Positions 25,040 through 33,634 of a DNA stretch of 64,000 nt are shown in pieces. The number at the start of each line of letters is the position of its first letter. Within the stretch, counting starts at the first letter, position 1. The stretch comes from Hyaloscypha bicolor E (Eukaryota; Ascomycota; Leotiomycetes; Helotiales; Hyaloscyphaceae): positions 1 to 64,000 of the forward strand of contig NW_020194644.1 of NCBI RefSeq assembly GCF_002865645.1, read 5' to 3'. The notes beneath the pieces are model-generated. The model was not told the DNA's origin, searched no databases, and saw nothing but the letters and a program-made list of their open reading frames with translations. A program made the translations under genes and the position numbers.

Positions 25040-25450
25040 ACGGGCGGAGGTGTGCTTGATTAGAGGGCTAGTTGGTGATAGACCTAAGGATCCTTCAAAG
25101 AAGAATCCTATCTATATAAATATTTCAATAACTCTTCTTTTTAAAGCTATTTGAGGAGTTCTAATACTTCATCTAATAAGTAGTATTAATCTCGTGGGGT
25201 AGTGCCTTAGTATTCCATTTGAACTAATTAAAGTACTTAGCCTTATACGAAATTGCGATTATTAATCGACCTCGTATTTAAGCTATAATTACTAGTTCTC
25301 GGCTCTTATTTAATTAGATGTCCTCCTATATCCTTTATTCAGAATTATATAATAAAACCACCTCCCAAGATACTAGAAGTTTACTTTAATAAGGTTAAAT
25401 GCATATTTTACTAAGATAAATTAATGGATCTTAAGAATAAGATCTTTAGA

Positions 25451-25455
25451 AGGGG
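25451..25455. repeat. Target-site duplication AGGGG, left of solo LTR S1
   Basis: Recurs at 25,690-25,694 directly after the insertion. Confidence 0.75.
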
Positions 25456-25689
25456 TGTAACGGCTGGTATTACATGGTTGGTTTCAGCCAAAGGGGTTGG
25501 TTTCAGCTAAGGTTCCAAACTATGGTTCAAACCAAGCTCGCTTCCAAAGCTCGGCGTTTCAGTAGTCTTGGCCATACCTACTTATCCACTACTACACCTC
25601 ACTCCTATCCTCCTTAGCTTTAAATTCTCAAGACATAGGAAATCATTGATCTTTGAGCCTCGTTCCATTGCTCTGTTCCTGCCGTTACA
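25456..25689. mobile_element. Solo LTR S1, 234 bp, not RIP-mutated
   Basis: It begins TGTAACGGC and ends GCCGTTACA, a perfect 9-bp terminal inverted repeat of LTR type (TG...CA), bounded by the 5-bp duplication AGGGG. Removing it restores alignment between C2 and the C1 LTR (about 8,023-8,045). It contains a near-perfect tandem word GGTTGGTTTCAGC. Its base composition is normal, unlike its surroundings. A non-autonomous element with 5-bp duplications is an alternative. Confidence 0.8.
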
Positions 25690-25694
25690 AGGGG
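25690..25694. repeat. Target-site duplication AGGGG, right of solo LTR S1
   Basis: Partner of 25,451-25,455. Confidence 0.75.
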
Positions 25695-26806
25695 GGTATA
25701 GTTATAATATATATAAAATTACACGTGATATTATTATATATAAAGACCTTAAAAGAACCTCGGCTATTAGATAACGGGATCTGTAATTATTTTATATTAC
25801 TATTATATTATAGATTAATAAGCTTATTAAGTATCAAGTTATATATATATTATTAGGCCTCCTATTTATAGGAGGCTTCTTTAGACCTTATAAGAGAAAT
25901 AAAAATTGGTTTTGTATTAAATTTAATACTAGTGGTTTTATATCTTACTAATTTATTTATTATTTTATTACTTACTAATAAATACCTTATAAAAGACGAG
26001 GGTAAAGCAATTCTTTATTTCTTTTATAAATAATTCTTTAAATATGTCTTTTAGAAATATAATAAAACTTAAGTTACCGCTTATATTAATTATATATTTG
26101 CTTTTAATCTACTCTTTAATAAAAGAGATATTCTTAGTAATATATTAATAGTTTATAAGAAGGTTATAAATATAATTATAGACTTAATAGGCGTTCTTAT
26201 TACGACTCTTCTTTAGGAGCTATATAGGAGACTTTATAATAAGCGGAAGTATTAGAGCAAGAAGACTAGCTAGAATGAGTTAGACGGCTATTATAATTAT
26301 ATATATTAGTATATACTTTCCTAATTTAGTATTATAAGACTTATTTAAAATCTTCTATATCTTAGAATTATTTCTATTAATATTATAGACTATACTATAG
26401 TTAATCTAACTATAAATATTAGTAATTACAAGTATAATAATAGAAAGAGCCTATATATAAGCTAATAACTCTACTAATCTAATAAGATAACTTAAAGCTA
26501 AAGGTATATTAGTTTAATAAAAGTCTAGCTAAGGCAAATACTTAATATATAATCTAATTAAATAGCTTTAGATAATAAGTAAAGTAATCTCCGAAATATA
26601 AATTAGTATGACTACTATAAGTCTATTAATACCGAGACTTATTAAAAGTCGTCTAGTATAGATTATACTAAGTTAATATATAAGAACTATATAAAGAATA
26701 TTATAAGAATAATAAGTATATAATTCTTCGGAAATAATAAAGACATATTACTTATATTCTAAGAATAAATATTATATCTAATATAATAGCCGTTTTCTTT
26801 TACTTA

Positions 26807-26811
26807 AATAG
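26807..26811. repeat. Target-site duplication AATAG, left of solo LTR S2
   Basis: Recurs at 26,994-26,998. Confidence 0.8.
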
Positions 26812-26993
26812 TGTTACGCTCTACCGCTTCACTGGTAAATTTAGCGTCACGTGATCGCGATGACGCATGCGGCTGGCTAGTATTTAGAATACCAAAGCTC
26901 TTGTATATACGAGCTTCCTTCCTTAGTTTAGAATCCTCGGATTAAGAGCCACTCTACCTTGCTTTCCAAGCCCAGAGACCCGGTTTCGTGACA
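26812..26993. mobile_element. Solo LTR S2, 182 bp, not RIP-mutated
   Basis: It starts TGTTACG and ends CGTGACA, inverted ends differing at one position, with TG...CA termini and a perfect AATAG duplication on both sides. The insert has balanced composition and intact CpG and CACGTG words inside RIP-type DNA. It shares no obvious sequence with S1 or with the LTRs of B, D or the copia family, so it marks yet another family. Confidence 0.85.
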
Positions 26994-26998
26994 AATAG
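26994..26998. repeat. Target-site duplication AATAG, right of solo LTR S2
   Basis: Partner of 26,807-26,811. Confidence 0.8.
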
Positions 26999-27495
26999 CT
27001 TTATAGAAAAGAATATAAAGAAGGTACTAAAGAATTTCTTTATAAAGTCTATTTTCTACTATATTAGTACCCGTATAATTACTATAAAGGAAGGAAAGCG
27101 AGAAAGGCTTTATAATTATATAGATATTAGTCAAATTACTCGATACTATATTCTATTATACTTTAGTTATAATAACTAGACTAAAATTACTCTTAAAGCT
27201 CTTTTATATAATATTAGTACTAATAAAGGCCGAGTTATAGCTATAGGTTAATAGCCCTATAGAAATAGCTAATGAGGCTAGATAGATTCTCTAGTTATAC
27301 TAAATAAATTAGAATACGGGTTAGTTCTAAAGACTTGGGAATTAATATACTACTTATAGAGGCGTGGACCTGTCCTCTATTATACGGCCGAAAGTCGTTA
27401 TATTAGAGGATAAGTATAAGAACTAGCATTAATTAAAAAATAAGCGAGAAATAGTATGTAATTGTTTAAGGTAATAAAGTGGTTATTGAGCTCCT

Positions 27496-27984
27496 TTAAG
27501 AGATTTCGCCGTTTAGCTTCGTCGGCACCGAATAGTGGAGCCGAGTATCAGATCTGGGGGATAGCCCGCATAGATTGAGCGTGATCTCAGATGGCTTTCG
27601 TATTCTATTTCCGAGTGCGGGGATAGAGGGGTGGAAAAGGTTTTCTCCAGAGAAATTCGAAGGCGGGGATGATATCGTCGGTCCGTCGGTAATTGTCGGC
27701 CACGCTACCACCTGTTGAGCCAAGCGTATCCGATCGGCAGCGCATAGCGAATCGGGAGCATGTCGCATGCCGCCTTGAGGGCAGCCTCTACTGAGGCCTT
27801 GGACCTCTATACTCTCGAACCAACGGTTCTGGAGATCACTATGCAAAGACGAGGATCTTGTTCCAAGTATCGAGACGCCAGAATTTCGCAGCCTTGCCTC
27901 GACATTGGAATTTTGAGCACAGTGTAAATACTTCGTCTCCATCCTGGATCCTGCAGAGGGTTGAAATACCCCGAGAACTGTCAT
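27496..27984 (-). CDS. Hypothetical ORF, 162 aa, doubtful
   Basis: An ATG at 27,984 starts a 162-codon frame in balanced-composition DNA that ends within 20 bp of the AT-rich boundary. I recognise no domain, signal peptide or membrane span. It could be a lineage-specific gene, the broken 5' part of a gene cut by the repeat block, or chance. It is divergent from the DUF6594 gene 400 bp away. Confidence 0.3.
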   Translation of the reverse strand: MTVLGVFQPSAGSRMETKYLHCAQNSNVEARLRNSGVSILGTRSSSLHSDLQNRWFESIEVQGLSRGCPQGGMRHAPDSLCAADRIRLAQQVVAWPTITDGPTISSPPSNFSGENLFHPSIPALGNRIRKPSEITLNLCGLSPRSDTRLHYSVPTKLNGEIS

Positions 27985-28386
27985 GCAACTACATGCACGT
28001 CTAAGGCATTAATTATCTCCCCAACATGGGAGCCTAAACTAAGGCGGAAGAGTGCATTTGGGCATGAAAACAGTCCATGAAGAGACGAAGGCCTCTCAAC
28101 CTCACATAGGTCAGACTACTGACCGACTTGAAGCGGTGAGGAAATAATGCTTCCATATGGGACAGAGGAAGCATTCTCATGCAGGGTTCCCATGTCCGCT
28201 TATCTGCATTCACATGTATTCAAGGGCTGTTGATGAGGCTGGCTACCAACAAAATAGCACACTTCCCAAATCGCAATCAAAAGCCTCAAAATATATGCTA
28301 GGCTAGACAAGACAGGCTGTCTTGAAGCATACACTCCCTTTCGAACTTTGTAAATCACCTCGTCTTACGCCCATGCTTCGAGCACC
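27985..28386. other. Upstream region of the second DUF6594 gene
   Basis: Balanced, non-coding by inspection. It must contain the promoter of the gene starting at 28,387, whose start context is CACCATGA. I see no clear TATA box or repeat. Confidence 0.5.
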
Positions 28387-29707
28387 ATGAAGACCAAGCC
28401 AGGAACAAGTCAAATGACAGGCTACGAAAAAGTCGCACACCTAATGACTCATCATGCAGAAATGGCGATGTTCCAACGGTTTGATTTTTTGAATACCCTG
28501 AATGCGTTGTACCTTCAGGCGGAGCTTGTGCATCTTCAACGAAAGATGAAGGGTTACCTAAGTAGCGGATTTAGACCCGCAACGAGCACGGTGGCATCCA
28601 ACAACCAGAGCGGCATTGCATTAGGGATTGAGCTGCACAGTGTGCAGCACGCTGAAGCTTGTAACAATGCAAATTCCGGAACAGAACATGCTGTTGCAAC
28701 TACAATCATAGCGCGAGAAGCAAGAATGTCGGAGGAAGGACAAATCCAGGAAAAAGACATAGCAGATGCAGTAGGGAGTGGGGGCCCAGCAGTCGAAGGC
28801 ATAGCCAAAGGCATAGAAAGACCCGGGTCTCGCTTGGAAGCTGAGGCGAGGAGCGGAACGAGTTCAATGAGCAGCATAGGTCTTCCAGATCCTGCAAGAG
28901 ATTGGTGGGACCTTGCCAACGCCGAAGAGGACACCGAGGAAGCTGAGGCATGGAGAACAATGCTCGAAACCCGAGCAAAACTAAAGGAATACAGTAGGGT
29001 CCCTTTCTGTCCCTAGCGAGGCCAGATGCAGTTCATCTTCTAACCTCCTCTCAGACGAGACACTACTTCTCCAGAAGCAACTGCGAACCGGCGCGTCGCC
29101 AAATTCAAGCGACCTCGCGTTCGTGCGTCGGTGGTTTATAGATGAGAAGATGGGTGACGACCCCCTGATTGGACAAGATAGGGAGTTATGGGAGACCTCC
29201 TCACGCTCTGATCTTATCACTCTCAAACCACGAAGATCCGACGATCCGCTTGCTGCCTTCTTTCTGAAGAGGGTCTTCATTTGGTGGCACCATTGCCTCG
29301 GCCACCGAGTAAAGAAGCCGGCAGATGAAGAAGCGAACTATTTTGAATACAGAGACAAGAACGTGCTGAGAGTAGCCGATTGTCTAAGTTCGATCATCTC
29401 GTCAATGCTCCTCGTCGTTTCGATACTGGTATTGTATTTTGTCAATAGTATGTTGGCAAGGCTAGGGATTGTGGCGGCGTTCACAATGCTGTTTTCGCTC
29501 ACTTTGACATTGGTGACGAACGCGAGGAAGGCGGAGGTCTTCGCCGGGACTGCGGCGTGAGTGCTCCCTCGTACCTCCTTACTTTTCGAGTCGTATTACA
29601 AAACATTCGTGGGCATGCTAATGAAAATCTTGCACAGATTTGCTGCTGTACAGGTTGTTTTTATTAGCAGTACAATTAACTCTATCCCACCCACAGGGAT
29701 TCAGTAA
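28387..29707 (+). CDS. DUF6594-family membrane protein (3 exons, 392 aa)
   Basis: Exons 28,387-28,993, 29,055-29,556 and 29,638-29,707 sum to 1,179 nt (393 codons). The introns (61 and 81 bp) carry CTAAC and CTAAT branch points and end CAG. The start context CACCATGA is favourable. N-terminal GYEKVAHLM...FQRFDFLN and an AELVHLQRK coiled-coil-like stretch match the family layout. A Ser/Glu-rich insert covers about 60-180. After the first splice the protein reads EYNETLLLQKQL, then RRWFIDEKM and SDLITLKPRR. Three membrane spans follow at about 312-332, 336-357 and 362-384; the third exists only after the last splice. Function of the family is unknown. It is a paralogue of the gene at 20,567-21,916, with a much longer insert between the first motif and the coiled coil. 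Confidence 0.85.
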
Positions 29708-29806
29708 AATCCTTTCCGTTAATATCAGCAATATTGGAACTGGTCCAGCCAAACTCCTCATATCCCATGCGCCCGTTATTGCTGTATAGTATACCCATTC
29801 TATATT

Positions 29807-31275
29807 TTATCTACCCGTGGAAGGTTCCCCATTTTGATTACCGTTATCGTTTTTATCCTTCGTCTCTTGTTCCTGTTTCCGCTTCCGCTTCTGCTTCTCT
29901 TCCCTCTTCTTCCTGCCACGCTCATGCTTCTCGGCCTCCTTGTTTTTCTCCGCTTTTTTGGGATTCTGTGGTGCGAGTTTCTCTGCGAAATATATTAGCT
30001 ATGTGGTGTTTAGAGGACACTATGGTGGTTCTAGACGTACTAGAAGGTTCCGCTGGGATCAGCGGATATACTGGTTGCGCCAGAAGGTTGAAATTTCGAA
30101 GATCGTCTGCTCCAAGCATTATTTCAAAGTGGGTGTCGCGATCGGCGATGAAGAAGTCGGCACTGTATACCTTAGCTTCGGGAACTCCGGCCCTCTGGAA
30201 GTTGAGCCGGGTTGTCCTTTTAGCGGAGAAACTATTTCCATTGAAATCCTGAAAGCAGTACTCTTGTCCATGATCTGCAGCTTTAGCTTCTAGCTTCTCG
30301 AATATGTTTGGCGATATCCAATTAGAACCGTGGCAACCAGTATCGAACAGTATTTTGAATCCATGTGTGGGCTGTTGTCCGTCTTGCCAAATATCGTAAC
30401 CTCGGCAGTACCACGAATTGAACTGAACCGCGTTAGACTGCACGACTTGACCTGAATACACAGATGTCTACCTTAAATCGTTGAATCAAGGATCTGGACC
30501 TTGGTATCCCCTTTTCAGTGTCCCCAGGCGGTTTGCGGCGCTTCCAAACACAGAACCACCACGATATCGCAACTATGATTGTAGCAACACAAATCGCCAG
30601 AGTGAGTTGCCAACCAAACTTATTCCAGTTGCTCACTGTCGTCCCAGAGGTGCCTGAGTTATGAGAAGGCTCCGCAGATGTGGTATTCGGGGATGTAGGG
30701 TTCGTATACGTAAGATTCGAGGATGTGAGAAGTGAGGTCGTTGCCTGGAGAGTAGATTGCGAAGTTTGGCCTGATTTATGTTAGCTGCTGCCTGTAATAG
30801 CAGAGGCATAAGGACATATACCGGAACTGACTGTCATTGGTGTGGTCAGGACAACTGCCGCTAATCCTGTTCTATATTGTCCATTGCTAGAACAATAGTC
30901 GTAAGCGATCATTTTGGCCTCTATGTAGTCCGGCTGCTTGTCGGCGGTCGTAGTCGATAATGGACAAGAGACTAGGCCGCAGCTACGAGCAGATGCAGCG
31001 ATGTTGTCAACGCTGGAGCATAAACAAGCTGCTGGATTGTCGCCTTGACAAGAGAGATAACTGGAAAATGAACTGATTGCTCCATTTACGCAGCTTTGGG
31101 CACAAGCATCCGCTTGGCCCCAGCGAACGACCTGAGTGAGTTGAACTGCTGCTGTGGTAGAGTGAGACTGGGTAGATCGAGGTGGGAAGCTAGATGTTGA
31201 TGTGATCATGGCGGAAACAGTTGCAGATGCCAAGCCACTCGAGATCAAGCACGCGAGAAAAAGGAGGGGATGCAT
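29807..31275 (-). CDS. CFEM-like / TM / retropepsin-like protease fusion (4 exons, 436 aa)
   Basis: Exons 31,275-30,822, 30,770-30,472, 30,422-30,041 and 29,982-29,807 total 1,311 nt, exactly 437 codons. Introns of 51, 49 and 58 bp have CTAAC, CTAAC and CTAAT branch points and AG ends. Domain order: signal peptide (1-18); CFEM-like domain with eight Cys at 58, 62, 76, 84, 86, 99, 104 and 128; Ser/Thr/Asn-rich stalk (about 153-200); one membrane span (about 205-227) followed by WKRRK, which predicts a cytoplasmic C-terminal half; a retropepsin-like domain with FDTGCHGSNWIS (Asp278) and FEIMLGADDL (350-359); and a Lys/Glu-rich tail (about 379-436). CFEM domains in fungi act at the surface in haem or host contact. 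A single-lobe protease would work as a dimer. It converges on the DUF6594 gene with 99 bp between stops. Substrate unknown. Confidence 0.8.
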
Positions 31276-32086
31276 TGGAGCTTTTGGTCCACGGATTCGT
31301 AGTATGTTTGTCGCTATAAAGAAGTAGTATATGGTGATTGATGTGCCATGATCGAAGACGTGAAAGTCGAGAGCTTGCGAACCCGCACAAGAAACTGCCA
31401 CTTGTCGGATCAGTGAAGGTAGCAAAGTCTCGTAGTTATACTTTTGTTAACTCAGCAACTCCACGATGAGTCAAGAGCTGCAATTCTGGTGAGGGTCAAA
31501 CACTATTCATCTTTCCTATTAGCGATAATAATCGCGAAATTCAGTGACGCTTAAAAAGTTAAGGCTCAAATACCGGGATGAACCCGCGAGCAAAAGCACC
31601 TCGCTCTGAAGATTGGGAGGTCTGTTCACTTCGATACCGAGTGGTTCACCACTGGACGGTTCGTACCACAGAAGCTCGGCTTCCCGATGGGTCAAAGATC
31701 GGCCATATTTCGGTCCTAATCTCCGGGTTGTCTTATGCGGAACGAGTCATCTTATCATTCTCCAGAAGGGCGATGAAGTGGTACGGCCCAAAACGCGAAA
31801 TACAGGGTACCCGTTCGTACCTTCCACTTACAGTCATATTCAAAACCTCCATGTTTCTAGCGATTTTAGCGGAAACATGCACTTTTGGTGCGTACCCTAC
31901 TAAAAATTGATGTGAATCGATAAAACTTACTTAACAATCGCACTAGCACCACCAGAACCGTCCTCATTAGGCAGTATTGACTCCATTCGCAAGCTTACGC
32001 CATGGCACAGTTGAAGAGCCGAAAAAACGAGAAGCCCCCGCAATTAGAGGCTAAAAAGCGTCATAGGAAACCCACAGCGAAGGCCT
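31276..32086. other. Intergenic region between the CFEM-protease gene and the Tc1 cluster
   Basis: Balanced composition. It holds the promoter of the minus-strand gene. A 110-codon plus-strand ORF (31,578-31,910) overlaps another frame of similar length and has no recognisable domain, so I do not call it. Nothing else stands out. Confidence 0.5.
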
Positions 32087-32088
32087 TA

Positions 32089-32122
32089 CGAGCCTTCCGG
32101 CGATAGTCTGTGCGCTCAGGGC
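32089..32122 (+). repeat. Left terminal inverted repeat of T1
   Basis: Complementary to 33,331-33,364 apart from a few transitions. Confidence 0.8.
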
Positions 32123-32178
32123 ACTTTTTAGTGAATTTTTCTTAGCCGAGCGCACTAAAATAAAACACCATCACCAAA

Positions 32179-33288
32179 ATGAGCGCAATAACCCCCCCGC
32201 CCCTCGATTTTGACCACCAGAAAGGCTTTGAGATCCCTACAAAACACAAGGAAGCTATTCGACAATTACACTAGTATGGGAAGGTCCCCAAAATTCAACT
32301 CCAAGAGCGCTACAAGCTTGGAGATACCACAATTAACAAAATTCTTGGCTACCCTGCTCCAGAGCGTGCGCGGCCAAATCGGAAGGGCAAGCCTCAACTT
32401 CTATTAGACCGTGAGCTCGATTAGATTATCGAATACCTCTCTGAGAGCTAGGAAAATCGAATCCTTAACTATGATTAGCTTATTATTGACTTAAAACTCA
32501 AGTGCAGCTCTTCTACGCTCTAAAAACGGCTCCACTAACGCGGATATTATTAATGCATAGCTTGTCAAAAGCCCTACCTCACCGCCGCACAAGTTCTTGG
32601 ACGGTTCCTTTGGGTAATAGCACACATATTTTGGATAGTAGAATAGCTAAAGATACTATGGTCTAATGAGTATATATTTCAGGTAGGAAAGAGGACTATA
32701 AAGGCCAAAGTTACAAGGAATTACAAAGAGCGATTTTGCGAGATTTATATCTAGTATTAGTTTTACTAAGGGGGCATAATACCAGTTAATATCTGGGGAG
32801 CTATTGGATATGGATATAAGAGTCCTTTGCTATTTATTAAAGGAACTAGCAAGTCAGGCGCCTTTAAACAAACCGATTACCTTACACAAATCCTCGAGTA
32901 TCTATAGCCAATTCTCGAAGCTTTTGCACTTATTACTCACTAATTGCGCCCGGTAGTAGAGCCCCTATTTATGGAGGACGGTAACGCAGCTCACGGTCAC
33001 AAGTCTATATATAACTATTATTAAAGATAGCGTATAGCTTATGGAATTATCCTTATGCCTTATCCTTCTACAAGTCCTAATATGAACCCTATTGAGAAGT
33101 ACTAGAGGAGGATAAAATAATCACTTTACCGCCGCCGAAAGCAGCCTATAAATATGGCAGAAATACAGGCTATGATTTTGGAAGAATAGGACCGTATACC
33201 CCAGGAATAGATAAATGAGCTAGTTTTAAAACAGGAGCATTGGGTTCATATACTAATGGAGCGCCGTGGGTGGTTAACTCCTAATTAA
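32179..33288 (+). pseudogene. Tc1/mariner-type transposase pseudogene of T1
   Basis: From ATG 32,179 to TAA 33,288 the frame is 370 codons long and collinear, with no net indel but about 19 internal stops, all TAA or TAG. That fits CAA/CAG and TGG codons turned into stops by RIP. N-terminal helix-turn-helix-like part: KHKEAIRQLH...YKLGDTTINKIL. Catalytic core: LWSNE (codon 163, first Asp now Asn), FMEDGNAAHGHKS (Asp at codon 267) and SPNMNPIEK (Glu at codon 306). The enzyme would cut and paste the element; this copy cannot be translated. The C-terminus ends RRGWLTPN. Confidence 0.85.
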
Positions 33289-33330
33289 ATACTGCAATTA
33301 TACCTAGAATTAATGATTTTAAGGCTGGAA

Positions 33331-33364
33331 TGCCTGGGCGCACAGACTATCGCCGGAAGGCTCG
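33331..33364 (-). repeat. Right terminal inverted repeat of T1
   Basis: Partner of 32,089-32,122. Confidence 0.8.
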
Positions 33365-33367
33365 TTA

Positions 33368-33632
33368 CGAGCCTAGTGACATAGGTCTGTGTCGCACAGG
33401 GCACTTTTTAGGCTTCGGAACACCAAAGTCACCCACTTTACTTAAAATCCCCTAAATAACCAGCCTGTATTATTACTTATGCTTCGAGATTTTAATTAAG
33501 AAGAAGCTAAAGTGTATTGTCTAATAATAATTAGAGAAGTTATCACGAAGCTTAGAAGTTTGAAATTTCCTTATAGGGCTCGTTAGTAAGCAAATTGCCC
33601 TGTGCGACACAGACTTATGTCACTAGGCTCGT
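33368..33632. mobile_element. MITE of the Tc1/mariner type, about 265 bp
   Basis: 35-bp terminal inverted repeats (33,368-33,402 and 33,597-33,631) match at 34 of 35 positions. The outermost CGAGCC is shared with T1 and T2, but the inner part (GTGACATA...GTCGCACAGGG) differs. No ORF lies between the arms. TTA stands at both junctions. It is probably a non-autonomous element moved by a related transposase. Confidence 0.85.
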
Positions 33633-33634
33633 TA

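Larger units (their letters stand above)
25080..27480 (+). mobile_element. Gypsy-type relic, copy C2, with two solo LTR insertions
   Basis: Bases 25,080-25,455 plus 25,695-25,995 match the LTR of C1 (7,660-8,343), ending AATACCTTATA. The sequence continues as AT-rich internal DNA to about 27,480, where balanced DNA resumes. Two foreign segments interrupt it (25,456-25,689 and 26,812-26,993). The C2 LTR keeps more CpG and GG than C1, so it is less eroded. No coding domain could be assigned in 25,996-27,480; the element is truncated at the island edge. Confidence 0.6.
32089..33365 (+). mobile_element. Tc1/mariner-type DNA transposon T1 (inactivated)
   Basis: Terminal inverted repeats start CGAGCCTTCCGGCGATAG (32,089) and end with the complement up to GGCTCG (33,364), over about 34 bp with few mismatches. 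The flanks carry TTA, compatible with the TA duplication of this superfamily. One transposase-type frame (32,179-33,288) fills the element. T1 abuts a MITE on its right. RIP damage is clear inside but lighter than in the retroelements. Confidence 0.85.

Noticed and set aside
25568..25856. Two 67-68-aa plus-strand ORFs
   Set aside because: They cross the border between solo LTR S1 and the RIP relic, so they are chance chimeras.
26988..27179. 63-aa plus-strand ORF
   Set aside because: Begins in the last bases of solo LTR S2 and continues in RIP relic DNA.
28554..28978. Two minus-strand ORFs over the second DUF6594 gene
   Set aside because: Antisense frames of a gene supported by family motifs and introns.
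29922..30461. Protease part as a separate 179-aa gene
   Set aside because: That frame starts at a GTG inside what reads as an intron and ends soon after the splice donor at 30,040; splicing into the flanking exons gives a full in-frame gene instead. The separate-gene model is not excluded without cDNA.
31578..31910. 110-aa plus-strand ORF upstream of the CFEM-protease gene
   Set aside because: No domain, overlaps a second frame of nearly equal length, lies in a promoter region.
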